Shown: positions 35,810-44,109 of the stretch, one piece after another | How the letters are laid out: each line of letters begins with the position of its first letter | Numbering within the stretch: the stretch's first letter is position 1 | Assembly (NCBI GenBank): GCA_019634675.1 | Contig: JAHCAX010000004.1 | Span: 62,001 to 126,000, forward strand | Direction: 5' to 3' | From: Acherontichlamydia pituitae | GTDB taxonomy: Bacteria > Chlamydiota > Chlamydiia > Chlamydiales > Rhabdochlamydiaceae | Length of the DNA: 64,000 nt | Program-made: the position numbers and the translations under genes | Notes under the pieces: generated by a model | Database searches by the model: none | What the model was told of the DNA's origin: nothing | What the model saw: only the letters and a program-made list of their open reading frames with translations

Positions 35810-36862
35810 ATGTCTTTTATTTTTTCTAGAAAATCAATTGTTGCCATCCTGTTTGGACTGGTTGTTTGCACATGCGTTGCGTGGCACTTTAAACCAAAAC
35901 CGATCACACGCGCTGCCATCGATGTCGGTTCCGGCAGCATCAAACTGACGGTTGCCAAAGTCGATGCTCAAAGCGGTAAAATCCACGAAATCCTCTACTC
36001 GGAAGAACATCCCGTCCCTTTTAAACGGGATATCCAAGTCGGAGGAGGATCGATCTTGAGCGATAAAATCCAAACTGTGGCGTTCGAGACGCTGAGCAAT
36101 TTGCAGAAAGAACTTGCAGTCCATCGCCCAACGGAATGGAAGGGCATTGCAACAGCGGCTTCCAGGCAAGCAAAAAACGCTCCCGAAATGTTCAAGAAGA
36201 TCAATGAGGAACTCGGGATCGATGTCTCTATCATCTCTCAAAACGAAGAAGGGCGCCTCGGATTTGCAACAGCTGCAGCAGTCAGTAAAATCCCTCATGA
36301 AAACTTGATTGCTGTTGATTCCGGTTCGGGAAGTTTTCAAATTACGACGCTTGTCGACGGCAACCTTGAAGTGATCGAAGGGCAGCTCGGCTATATCCCC
36401 AGTTTAGAAATGCTCATGGATATCCGGAAACAGAAGCTTGACCTGCAAACCCCTCCTGCAGTCGTTACCTTAAAAGAAGCGGAGCTTCTCGTCGAAAGGA
36501 TGCGCGTCAAGATGCCCCATCTCCCCGATGCTTTCTTGCAAAAGAGCAAAGATCCGGCCAATACGATCGTTGGCATTGGCAATGAAAACTTTATCTTTGC
36601 CATGGGCGCAACAGGCGTTGGAAAAAAAACATTTAATAAAGAAGAATTGTGGGAAGCCATTTCCCTTCATGCTGGCAAGCCTGCGGAAGAACTTCCCCAG
36701 TTTGCAAAACCGGATACGGCTGTTTTAGGAATGGTCCTTCTTTACAGCATCATGGACTGCATGGGGCTCGACCAAATCACTTCCCACCATGCTAACGGTA
36801 GCTGCGAGGGACTCCTGGTCGATCAAGCGTACTGGTCTTCACCTTCTGCATCGGTGAGCTAA
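35810..36862 (+). CDS. Ppx/GppA-family phosphatase, membrane-anchored
   Basis: A 350-residue protein beginning with a membrane anchor (IVAILFGLVVCTCVAWHF), then an ASKHA-fold domain: AAIDVGSGSIKL (phosphate-1), GIATAASRQAKN, ISQNEEGRLGF (the catalytic-Glu region, usually EEA), LIAVDSGSGSFQITT (phosphate-2) and SHHANGSCEG near the end. The family hydrolyses polyphosphate or pppGpp. It has only the first domain pair and is anchored, presumably facing the periplasm, which is unusual. Substitutions in the Glu box leave the exact reaction open. Confidence 0.75.
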   Translation: MSFIFSRKSIVAILFGLVVCTCVAWHFKPKPITRAAIDVGSGSIKLTVAKVDAQSGKIHEILYSEEHPVPFKRDIQVGGGSILSDKIQTVAFETLSNLQKELAVHRPTEWKGIATAASRQAKNAPEMFKKINEELGIDVSIISQNEEGRLGFATAAAVSKIPHENLIAVDSGSGSFQITTLVDGNLEVIEGQLGYIPSLEMLMDIRKQKLDLQTPPAVVTLKEAELLVERMRVKMPHLPDAFLQKSKDPANTIVGIGNENFIFAMGATGVGKKTFNKEELWEAISLHAGKPAEELPQFAKPDTAVLGMVLLYSIMDCMGLDQITSHHANGSCEGLLVDQAYWSSPSASVS

Positions 36863-36934
36863 TCATTCTAGCAATTGGAGTTGGACAGTTGCCTATACAC
36901 AGAGAGATTCAAAAATTGGAATTTGGCAAAGTCC

Positions 36935-37007
36935 AGTTCGCGACCAAAGTCGCTTCACCTGCTTTGCACTGCGTAGCCCCACCGGGGCTCCTCGTGTCTT
37001 CGCAGCC
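36935..37007 (+). repeat. Covarying two-hairpin repeat, copy 2
   Basis: It has the same layout as the other copies: AGTTCG, hairpin 1 (GCGAC/GTCGC), TTCACCTGCT, ACTGC, hairpin 2 (AGCCCC/GGGGCT), CTCGTGTCTTCGCAGCC. Both stems differ in sequence from the other copies but keep pairing. No clear long outer arms were found here. It sits in the 346-base gap before the methyltransferase gene; a separate perfect 9-base-pair hairpin (37044-37065, GGCCATGTG/CACATGGCC) follows and may terminate the upstream gene. Confidence 0.75.
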
Positions 37008-37208
37008 CTGAATTTGGGCCAGGTTTTAGCCGTTGCCGAAGCAGGCCATGTGTTTACACATGGCCGATGGAGGCGGGTCCAAAGGTAGGGATGCCAGCAC
37101 AGCCAAAACCAATTTTTGAATCACGATGTGTATAACTCCAAAAAAATATGGACGTAAACCCTTTGGTCATTCCATGCTCTTTGAAAATCATTTGATTCTT
37201 GAGGTCTC

Positions 37209-38192
37209 TTGAACATACCCGACTTATTTTTGCCATTGGTTGCAGATGGCGAGGACAAAAGTTCCATATTGAAAAACCGGATACGGAAAAACTACCGCCA
37301 CATCAGAAAGTGGGCCAATCGGACGAAGACGAACTGCTTCCGGATCTACGACAAGGACATCAAGGAATATCCTCTGGCCATCGATTATTATGACGGGCGG
37401 TTCTGCGTCCATTATTTCACCAGCACCCGCGATAGCGATGAACCTCGCCAAGACCTCTATGAAGAGACAATGGACGCCCTTAGCTCGCTTTTCCATGCAT
37501 CGGAAGAGTCGATATACTGGCGGACCAGGGTAAAGAGGGAAAAGACGGAACAGTATGAAAAAGCGGGCGATAGAAGACAGTTCTTTTCCGTTTTTGAGCA
37601 TGGACTGCGATTCTGGGTCAATATGACCGATTACCTCGATACAGGGCTCTTTCTGGACCATCGGGAAACGCGCCGGATCATCGCCTTGATGGCTTCCGGC
37701 AAACGGCTGCTGAACCTTTTTGCCTATACCTGTTCCTTCAGCGTCCACGCCGCTGCTGCAGGCGCTCTATCAACAAAGAGCGTGGACCTCTCGAACACCT
37801 ATACCGATTGGGGCAGGGACAACTTTGAGCTGAATGCGCTGCCTTTAGGAACCAATCAGATCGTCCGAGATGACTGCCTCCAGTTCCTTGAACAAGAGCG
37901 CGGCGTCTATGATCTGATCGTGATCGATCCTCCGACGATCTCCCGTTCCAAAAAAATGGAACAGATGTTTGATATCCAAAGGGACTATCCTTTTTTAATT
38001 ACCAAGGCGCTGTCCCTTTTATCGCCTGATGGGACGATCATTTTTAGCACGAATTCGCGCGATTTCGATTTTGACGCAAGCCTTTTTAACGGGTGCTCGA
38101 TCGTGGACATCTCCAAAAAAACGATCCCCATCGACTTTCATAACCAAAAGATCCACCGCTGCTGGAAAATCTCTTTAGTCCGCCCGTTTTAG
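37209..38192 (+). CDS. Class I SAM methyltransferase, RlmK-like
   Basis: A 327-residue protein resembling the C-terminal (RlmK) half of RlmKL: an N-terminal part with KNRIRKNYRHIRKWANRT and CFRIYDKDIKEYPLAID (EEHD/PUA-like), then the catalytic domain with FWVNMTDYLDTGLFLDHRE, LLNLFAYTCSFSVHAAAAGA (SAM loop), SVDLSNTYTDWGRDNF and LIVIDPPTISRSKKM (DPP motif). RlmK makes 7-methylguanosine in 23S rRNA; the same activity is likely but not proven. Start is a TTG preceded by GAGG, with no better start nearby. Confidence 0.85.
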   Translation: MNIPDLFLPLVADGEDKSSILKNRIRKNYRHIRKWANRTKTNCFRIYDKDIKEYPLAIDYYDGRFCVHYFTSTRDSDEPRQDLYEETMDALSSLFHASEESIYWRTRVKREKTEQYEKAGDRRQFFSVFEHGLRFWVNMTDYLDTGLFLDHRETRRIIALMASGKRLLNLFAYTCSFSVHAAAAGALSTKSVDLSNTYTDWGRDNFELNALPLGTNQIVRDDCLQFLEQERGVYDLIVIDPPTISRSKKMEQMFDIQRDYPFLITKALSLLSPDGTIIFSTNSRDFDFDASLFNGCSIVDISKKTIPIDFHNQKIHRCWKISLVRPF

Positions 38193-38252
38193 GGCCTGAA
38201 TAACAAGCAGCTCTCAGAAAAAAGACAGGTTGATCTCCCCTACCTCATTTTG

Positions 38253-39365
38253 TATATAGTGGTTCCGATTCAATCGTATAGAAAAATGTTTGCTTGGTGT
38301 TAAGATATCAGTCATGAAAAAACTGACTCCGAATCAAAGAACAGATTTAGAACACAGGTTAAAGCGTCCAAAAGACTATTCCGAACGCAATAGGATTTGC
38401 GTCATTCTGGGCTATGATGAGGGCATTTCAACCCAAGATCTTGCAAAAACACTTCGGATCAGTCTTTTTACTGTTCAGGAATACTTGAGAGAATACGACT
38501 CAGAAGATAAGACTAGAAGCAGCCCTCGAGGTGGCAGCGAATCAAAATTGTCAGAAGGGCAAACGGAAACTCTGTTAAAACATCTGTGCGAAAAAACATA
38601 CCTTAAGGTCAAAGGGATCATTGCTTATGTGTATGAGCAATATGGGATAAAATATTCCAGAAGCGGTATGACAGACTGGTTAATAGAGCATAGGTTCACG
38701 TACAAACGCCCTAAAAAAATACCTGGAAAATTGGATCCTGAAAAACAGCGAGTTTTCATAGAGCAATACGCAGCTTTAAAGGAGACTCTAAAATCCGATG
38801 AAGAGATCTATTTTATAGATGCTGTGCATCCTGAACATCAATCTCAAATCGTATGTGGGTGGATCAAAAAGGGTGTTCAAAAGACTTTGCAGACATCTGG
38901 AAAACAATTGCGACTGCATTTTGCAGGAGCTCTTTGCCTTACAGGAATGAAGATTTTTGCACAGGAATATAAGACAGTTGATGCAGATGCAATGCTTGAT
39001 TTTTTTAAGAAGTTAGAAGAGCAGACAAAGGCTCGAGTTATTCATGTAATTTTGGACAATGCTAGAGCTAACAAAAACAAGAAATTAGATGAGTTTTTGA
39101 CCTCTTCTAGGGTTAAAGTGCACTATCTTCCTCCTTATTCGCCGAATTTGAATCCTATCGAACGCTTATGGAAGATCCTAAGGGAAAATACAGTTTACAA
39201 TCGATATTACGAAACGTCGGTGACTTTTTTTCAAGCAATTAGGGGCTTCTTCTTAGAAGAGATACCGAAACTAACAGATGTTTTGAAATGCCGGATTAAC
39301 GATAAATTTCAAGTTATTGACTTGAACCCAGTTAACCTAGCCGTTTGAATCGGCACTACTATATA
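38253..39365 (+). mobile_element. IS630-family insertion sequence
   Basis: The ends are inverted repeats: left TATATAGTGGTTCCGATTCA and right, read inward, TATATAGTAGTGCCGATTCA, with TA at the outer edge as expected for IS630 TA target duplication. The exact boundary is uncertain by two bases. One complete transposase fills the element. A truncated coding remnant lies immediately to its right. Confidence 0.88.
38314..39348 (+). CDS. IS630-family transposase
   Basis: 344 residues from the ATG at 38314. The N-terminal helix-turn-helix region contains GISTQDLAKTLRISLFTVQ; the DDE domain shows IYFIDAVHPEHQSQIV (first Asp), VIHVILDNARANKNKKL (second Asp) and LPPYSPNLNPIERLWK (Glu), spaced as in IS630/Tc1-mariner enzymes. 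No frameshift or missing acidic residue is seen, so it may be active. No ribosome site is clear. Confidence 0.93.
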   Translation: MKKLTPNQRTDLEHRLKRPKDYSERNRICVILGYDEGISTQDLAKTLRISLFTVQEYLREYDSEDKTRSSPRGGSESKLSEGQTETLLKHLCEKTYLKVKGIIAYVYEQYGIKYSRSGMTDWLIEHRFTYKRPKKIPGKLDPEKQRVFIEQYAALKETLKSDEEIYFIDAVHPEHQSQIVCGWIKKGVQKTLQTSGKQLRLHFAGALCLTGMKIFAQEYKTVDADAMLDFFKKLEEQTKARVIHVILDNARANKNKKLDEFLTSSRVKVHYLPPYSPNLNPIERLWKILRENTVYNRYYETSVTFFQAIRGFFLEEIPKLTDVLKCRINDKFQVIDLNPVNLAV

Positions 39366-39599
39366 CTGGTGACGATTCAATCGCATAAGCGATTTTGGCT
39401 TTTGCGCCCTAATTGTAAAGTCTCAGAAGCAGGACTTATGCGCAGCTGCATACGTCCGATGCATGGGGCTTTAAAGGGGTTTGGAACAAACCCTGTCATT
39501 AGGGATGCAAAAGTCAAAAGCGTCTCTGCGATTGAAGTGGAAGCAGTATATAACAAACAAATAGACCCGAACAGCTTCATCAGAGACTTTCAAAAATAG
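39366..39599 (+). pseudogene. C-terminal gene remnant next to the IS element
   Basis: An open frame runs out of the right end of the IS and encodes about 75 residues (FWLLRPNCKVSEAGLMRSC, then RPMHGALKGFG and VKSVSAIEVEAVYNKQID) to a stop at 39599. It has no own start with a ribosome site. It looks like the end of a gene cut by the insertion, but its other part is not found to the left of the IS, so a deletion probably accompanied it. No family recognised. Confidence 0.45.
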
Positions 39600-39631
39600 A
39601 AGTTTGCCAACCTCCCTGCCAAGGAGACCAG

Positions 39632-40705
39632 ATGCATTTTTTAATCTTAGCTTGTCTTACCGCTCTGTTCTTTTGCCAACCACTCTCTCAGGCGTCTATG
39701 CTCCAATCTGCAAACGAACAGGATTTTATCGTCCCGGAATATACCTTTAGCAATGGTCAAAAATTATCAAATCTTAAAATCCATTACGCCACTCTTGGAA
39801 AACCGAAAAAAAACAGCGCAGGGGTCATTACAAATGCCGTGCTCATGCTTCACTGGTCAAATGGAAGCGGCGCCGACTTACTGTCAGAATCATTCATTGC
39901 TGAACTTTATGCTCCGGGAAAACCATTGGATGCAAATCGCTATTATCTGATTTTTCCAGACAGCATCGGACATGGAATGTCGAGCAAACCAAGCGATGGG
40001 CTGCGGAGCCAATTTCCCCATTATGGCTATCATGACATGGTGAATATCCAGCATTTGCTTGTTACTCAAGAATTGAAAATCTCTCATTTAAAAATGGTCA
40101 TAGGCACATCGATGGGAGGAATGCAGACGTGGCTTTGGACTGAAAAATTTCCCGAATTTATGGATGGAGCAATGCCGATCGTGAGTTTGCCGCAGCATGT
40201 TGAAGGGAGAAATTTGATTTGGCGGCAGGCCATCGCGCAGGCAATCAAAAATGATCCGGCTTGGGATAAAGGCAATTATAAACAGCAACCTTACAGTTTA
40301 GCGGCCACATGGCCCTTTGCAAATATGCTATTAGACGGTGTTCCCCATTTGGAAAAGACCATCCCTGATCTAGCTGCTGCTTTGAACTTTATTGACCTAG
40401 CTAAAGCAGAAGCGGGAAAAATGGATGCCAATGATCTTATCTACGTCCTTGAAGCTTCCGCAGACTACAAACCGGAAGACCGTCTTGGATCAATCCAAGC
40501 AAAAGTATACGCTTTAGACTTTTCAGATGATCAGCTAGACCCAGCTGAACTTGGTACATTAAAAGACCTGATAAAACGTGTGAAGCATGGAAAAGCAGTC
40601 ATCCAACCGGGAACGCCTGACTCGTTTGGCCATTTAACAATGGCTCATCCTGAGTTATGGGCAAACCATGTGGCTAGTTTTATCGAGTATGTCGATCAAG
40701 ACTGA
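39632..40705 (+). CDS. Exported alpha/beta hydrolase, homoserine O-acetyltransferase (MetX)-like
   Basis: A 357-residue protein with a signal peptide (MHFLILACLTALFFCQPLS). The fold order follows MetX: YTFSNGQKLSNLKIHYATLG, AVLMLHWSNGSGAD, YYLIFPDSIGHGMSSKP, nucleophile VIGTSMGGMQTWLWTEKFP, Asp in VYALDFSDDQLDP and His in FGHLTMAHPE. True MetX is cytoplasmic and has GRNPQ-type and lid motifs not seen here, so this is probably an exported esterase or acyltransferase of that branch. AAGGAG precedes the ATG. Confidence 0.82.
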   Translation: MHFLILACLTALFFCQPLSQASMLQSANEQDFIVPEYTFSNGQKLSNLKIHYATLGKPKKNSAGVITNAVLMLHWSNGSGADLLSESFIAELYAPGKPLDANRYYLIFPDSIGHGMSSKPSDGLRSQFPHYGYHDMVNIQHLLVTQELKISHLKMVIGTSMGGMQTWLWTEKFPEFMDGAMPIVSLPQHVEGRNLIWRQAIAQAIKNDPAWDKGNYKQQPYSLAATWPFANMLLDGVPHLEKTIPDLAAALNFIDLAKAEAGKMDANDLIYVLEASADYKPEDRLGSIQAKVYALDFSDDQLDPAELGTLKDLIKRVKHGKAVIQPGTPDSFGHLTMAHPELWANHVASFIEYVDQD

Positions 40706-40813
40706 CCTTTTATAGCTCAAGAAAATTGTTTTAATAACCGTCTCGTTAGGCTCAAAAGTGTTGATCTATATCATTTTCTGAATTATTTGGTGGTCATTAG
40801 CAGGGAGGCTTCC

Positions 40814-41833
40814 ATGGTAAAAATGCGCGCTGTTCAAGTTCCGGGACCTAACAAGCCCTTAGAGTTAGTCGAAAAAGAGATCCCTTCTCCCAAAAGAGGG
40901 ACTGTCCGCGTTAAAGTCCAAGCTTGCGGCATTTGCCATAGCGACTCATTTACCAAAGAAGGCGCTTTTCCAGGCATTCAATACCCAAGAGTTCCGGGTC
41001 ATGAGATCGCTGGAGTGATCGACGCATTAGGAGAAGAAACTGGAGATTGGAAGGTTGGTCAAAGAGTCGGCATTGGATGGAATGGAGGCACTTGCAAAAC
41101 GTGCGAACCGTGCCGTCGCGGAGACTTTGCAACTTGCTTCCATATGCAAGTTCCTGGCATCAGCTATGACGGAGGATATGCAGACTATGTCATTGTGCCA
41201 ATTGATGCTTTAGCAATGATCCCAGACGAGCTTTCGGCTGTGGAAGCCGCACCGTTAATGTGCGCAGGGATCACTACTTTTAACGCTCTAAGGAACAGCG
41301 GAGCTATTGCCGGCAATCTCGTTGCAATCCTAGGCATTGGGGGCTTAGGACATCTCGCCGTCCAGTATGCCGTCAAGATGGGATTTCGCACTGTTGCAGT
41401 CGCACGAGGCAAAGATAAACAGCAGTTATCCAAAAAGCTGGGCGCTCATCATTACATCGATAGCGAAACCCAGCAGGTAAGCGAAGAACTCATCAAATTG
41501 GGAGGAGCGAAAGTTATCCTGTCTACCGTTACAAATAGCAAAGCGATAAACGCTGCTGTCAATGGACTTTCCGTCGACGGCAAACTACTGATCGTGGGAG
41601 TCGGCGCCGATCCTGTAGAAGCATCCACTTTATTTCTGATAGCTGGAAGGCGAAGCATCGCCGGCTGGCCATGCGGCACTTCGATAGATTCTCAAGACAC
41701 GATGTCCTTTAGCTCCCTTACAGGCGTGCGGTCGATGAATCACGTTTTTCCTCTTGAAAAAGCTGCAGAAGCCTATGAATTGATGATGAGCGGTAAAGCA
41801 AGGTTCCGAGTTGTTCTCGAGACCGGACTTTAA
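40814..41833 (+). CDS. Zinc-dependent alcohol dehydrogenase (AdhP-like)
   Basis: A 339-residue medium-chain dehydrogenase. ATG 40814 follows AGGGAGG and is preferred over the longer frame. The catalytic zinc site shows ACGICHSD (Cys38) and PGHEIAGV; the structural zinc site is CKTCEPCRRGDFATC (four Cys); the NAD loop is AILGIGGLGHLAVQYA. AdhP-type enzymes oxidise short alcohols or reduce aldehydes. Stands alone between a hydrolase and a convergent monooxygenase. Confidence 0.93.
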   Translation: MVKMRAVQVPGPNKPLELVEKEIPSPKRGTVRVKVQACGICHSDSFTKEGAFPGIQYPRVPGHEIAGVIDALGEETGDWKVGQRVGIGWNGGTCKTCEPCRRGDFATCFHMQVPGISYDGGYADYVIVPIDALAMIPDELSAVEAAPLMCAGITTFNALRNSGAIAGNLVAILGIGGLGHLAVQYAVKMGFRTVAVARGKDKQQLSKKLGAHHYIDSETQQVSEELIKLGGAKVILSTVTNSKAINAAVNGLSVDGKLLIVGVGADPVEASTLFLIAGRRSIAGWPCGTSIDSQDTMSFSSLTGVRSMNHVFPLEKAAEAYELMMSGKARFRVVLETGL

Positions 41834-41881
41834 ATTAAGACAACCCAAGTTTTGGATTTCTAAGCTCAACTCCTCTTTTTG

Positions 41882-43069
41882 CTAGTAATCTTTAAGGATA
41901 AGAGCATTGGCCGCTTTTGTCGTTCGTTTGAGACCTAGCTTTTTGAAATAAAGGATGACCTTTGCCGGCAAGAGGGATCCGATGAGGTTGATCCATTTGC
42001 TGTAAGAGGAGCTCTTCATGATCCGTGCGCTCATTTTTGCCAACGCCTGGTTTTTTTCGGCAAACGGACGTACCAATTGCTCATAACGGAAAAAAGCGCG
42101 TTTGTAATCGCCTTGGGCCTCTGCAAGTTCACCGGTAAGGACATAGGCGCCGGCGATCGCTATACTAGTCCCTTGACCGGACATGGGTGTTGCGGAATAG
42201 GCAGCGTCTCCGACAAGCGTCACGCGCCCTTTCGACCAGGTGGGCATATGGATCTGCGCCATCGCATCGAAGTAGAAATCGGGGCTTTCCTGCATCGCTT
42301 CGAGAATGCGGGGCATCTCCCATCCGGAATCGGCAAAAACCTTTTCCATCATCCGCTTTTGTTCTTTAGGATCGCGCGAACTAAAAGGTTCCGGCAATGA
42401 AAAAGCAATGGCGGCTTTTGCGTTAGGATCGTTACGGTTCCGATACACGTTCACATATCTTTGAGGAGAATGGTATTCGATCTCGCACGCTGTCAAATTG
42501 AGAAAGTTCGGGATGGAAAAGACAGAAACGTAGACTCCAAATTCCTTTGAAAAATTGGACTCATCGCCAAAAATGAGCTTCCGCACAGTCGAATGCAGTC
42601 CGTCAGCTCCTATCACCAGATCGAAGGTTCGGGGGGCGCTTTTTTCAAACTCGACATAGACGCCGTTTAAGTTCTCAGTCAACCGCACGATCGAATCCCC
42701 ATAGAGGCATTCCACATCCTCAATAGCTTGTTTCATGATCACACACAGATTACCGCGCATGATCTCAAGGTCTACTCCTTCCAACCGGGTACCGCTTAAG
42801 TCCGCGGTCATCTCTGCCACCTGATTGCCCTGCTTATCAACGCAAATCGCATGGTCGATCGCTGTTCTTTGTTCCACAATTGTTGAATAGATGCCCATCC
42901 TCTTGAGAATTTCAAGGGCGACGCCGCGAAGGTCGATCTTGTATCCCCCTGTCCGCAAAGAGGGATGTTTTTCAATCAACGTAGGGACAAATCCCTGATT
43001 TTTGAGCCAATAGGCCAGAGTAAGTCCTGCAACTCCGGCGCCGGAAATAAGAACATGTTTATTTTTCAT
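41882..43069 (-). CDS. FAD-dependent monooxygenase, TetX-like group
   Basis: A 395-residue flavin hydroxylase: VLISGAGVAGLTLAYWLKN (FAD), FDLVIGADGLHSTVRKLIF (DG motif) and VTLVGDAAYSATPMSGQGTS (second FAD site). The GDAAY and SGQGTS wording and the length fit the branch holding TetX and other drug- or aromatic-compound hydroxylases; substrate is not shown. Its N- and C-terminal ends closely match the deleted pseudogene at 27102-27513. An inverted-repeat element begins five bases upstream of its ATG (43074), so its promoter must lie within or beyond that repeat. No good ribosome site. Confidence 0.85.
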   Translation of the reverse strand: MKNKHVLISGAGVAGLTLAYWLKNQGFVPTLIEKHPSLRTGGYKIDLRGVALEILKRMGIYSTIVEQRTAIDHAICVDKQGNQVAEMTADLSGTRLEGVDLEIMRGNLCVIMKQAIEDVECLYGDSIVRLTENLNGVYVEFEKSAPRTFDLVIGADGLHSTVRKLIFGDESNFSKEFGVYVSVFSIPNFLNLTACEIEYHSPQRYVNVYRNRNDPNAKAAIAFSLPEPFSSRDPKEQKRMMEKVFADSGWEMPRILEAMQESPDFYFDAMAQIHMPTWSKGRVTLVGDAAYSATPMSGQGTSIAIAGAYVLTGELAEAQGDYKRAFFRYEQLVRPFAEKNQALAKMSARIMKSSSYSKWINLIGSLLPAKVILYFKKLGLKRTTKAANALILKDY

Positions 43070-43073
43070 ATAT

Positions 43074-43307
43074 ACTGCGACCGCTTAGGTTTTATGAATT
43101 TCGACTTGCTGCGACATTGTCAAATCGATCCTCATCCTCACCCTGCCCACTTGGGGCAGGGCTTCGTCTGTATCTAACCAGTTCGTGCCCAAGGGCACTT
43201 CACCTGCTCCTTACTGCGAAGGTACACCGTACCTTCTCGTGTATTCGCAGCCTCGATTTTACTTTGTCTCGCCGAGTCGAAATTCATAAAACCTAAGCGG
43301 TCGCAGT
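43074..43307. repeat. Long inverted-repeat element, copy 3
   Basis: The outer 33 bases (43074-43106 and 43275-43307) are perfect inverted repeats. Inside is one full core at 43180-43253: AGTTCG, hairpin 1 (GTGCCC/GGGCAC), TTCACCTGCTC, ACTGC, hairpin 2 (GAAGGTAC/GTACCTTC), TCGTGTATTCGCAGCC. The left inner half carries another hairpin (CCCTGCCC/GGGCAGGG). It fills the gap between the convergent-facing starts and ends of two minus-strand genes. Confidence 0.88.
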
Positions 43308-43317
43308 ATTGCCTCTT

Positions 43318-43968
43318 TTAGAACCGGTATCCAAGCGTGGTGATGCACCCTGAATAATCTTCAGAATCTTTTGAACCGCGAAGGTACAGGTTGAAGGGTT
43401 CTAATCGCAAATCCCAGTGTCTATCACGACCAAAACGAAATGTAAAGGGAACCCCGATTTGGGCCCCGATTACGGGAGATCCCCACTTGAAGTGCTTATG
43501 GCTTACGGGCGAACCTGCCAGTATCTTGCCGTTTAAGCCTAAGTTAAAGACAGATGTGAACTCGTGATTGTAAAGAAAGCCTAACGCTCCATAGACAATG
43601 CCTGGTTTATGATGCCATTGCAAAGGATGATGATGGACATGGAAATCTTCAATGTACCCAGCTGCTGCAAAAGGGGTCAGATGGTCTCTTTGATTAAAGA
43701 AAAAGTTGTACCCCATCCGGAGTTCCGTGTTCAGTAAAAGGTGGTTCTTGTTGCAACTAACAAGAAAAGCTTCTACGCCGACATAAATGGCGTTCACTTT
43801 AATCCGCTCGTAGCACTGATGAAAAGGGATGAACAGCACTGCGCGGTTGTTGTACTGGACAAACTGCTTATTTTGTTCTTGCTCGGTAGCGTTGACGCTC
43901 GCACCCGATTCTGCAAGCAACGGCATCGTCATCAAAAAAGAGAGCAATGTTAAATTTTTAATTTTCAT
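43318..43968 (-). CDS. Outer-membrane beta-barrel protein under TetR-type control
   Basis: A 216-residue protein with a signal peptide (IKNLTLLSFLMTMPLLA) and alternating strands ending in CITTLGYRF, an outer-membrane assembly signal. The barrel segments (LNTELRMGYNFFFN, PFAAAGYIEDFHVHHH, IVYGALGFLYNH, DLRLEPFNLYLRG) suggest eight strands. A His-rich loop (HVHHHPLQWHH) could bind metal. Divergent from a TetR gene; its promoter (TTGACC, 18 bases, TATACT) has a perfect palindrome in the spacer, so it is probably repressed by that regulator. Confidence 0.75.
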   Translation of the reverse strand: MKIKNLTLLSFLMTMPLLAESGASVNATEQEQNKQFVQYNNRAVLFIPFHQCYERIKVNAIYVGVEAFLVSCNKNHLLLNTELRMGYNFFFNQRDHLTPFAAAGYIEDFHVHHHPLQWHHKPGIVYGALGFLYNHEFTSVFNLGLNGKILAGSPVSHKHFKWGSPVIGAQIGVPFTFRFGRDRHWDLRLEPFNLYLRGSKDSEDYSGCITTLGYRF

Positions 43969-44014
43969 TTCAAGGGCTCCTGTTTTTTCAGTGTAAAGTT
44001 CTTAAAGAAAACGG

Positions 44015-44044
44015 AGTATACAAAACCGACCGACGGTCGGTCAA
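44015..44044 (-). promoter_or_regulatory. Promoter of the beta-barrel gene with operator in the spacer
   Basis: Read on the minus strand: TTGACC (44044-44039), an 18-base spacer, TATACT (44020-44015). The spacer is mostly occupied by the palindrome ACCGACCG-A-CGGTCGGT (44025-44041), two perfect 8-base arms around one base, typical of TetR-family operators. Binding would block polymerase. Confidence 0.78.
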
Positions 44045-44057
44045 TAACAAAAATTGG

Positions 44058-44085
44058 TTGACCCACTGCGACCAGGAGCTATAAT
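44058..44085 (+). promoter_or_regulatory. Promoter of the TetR gene
   Basis: TTGACC (44058-44063), a 16-base spacer and a perfect TATAAT (44080-44085), 25 bases before the ATG. The operator at 44025-44041 lies just upstream of the -35 box, so autoregulation is possible but weaker than on the divergent side. Confidence 0.75.
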
Positions 44086-44109
44086 CAGGGGAATTTTAGA
44101 GGTAGGCAC

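Noticed and set aside
39632..40705. Calling this gene metX (homoserine O-acetyltransferase)
   Set aside because: It has a signal peptide and lacks the distinguishing MetX motifs, so only the fold branch is claimed.
41882..43069. Calling this gene tetX and a tetracycline-resistance determinant
   Set aside because: The shared motifs are common to many group A flavin monooxygenases; substrate cannot be read from them.
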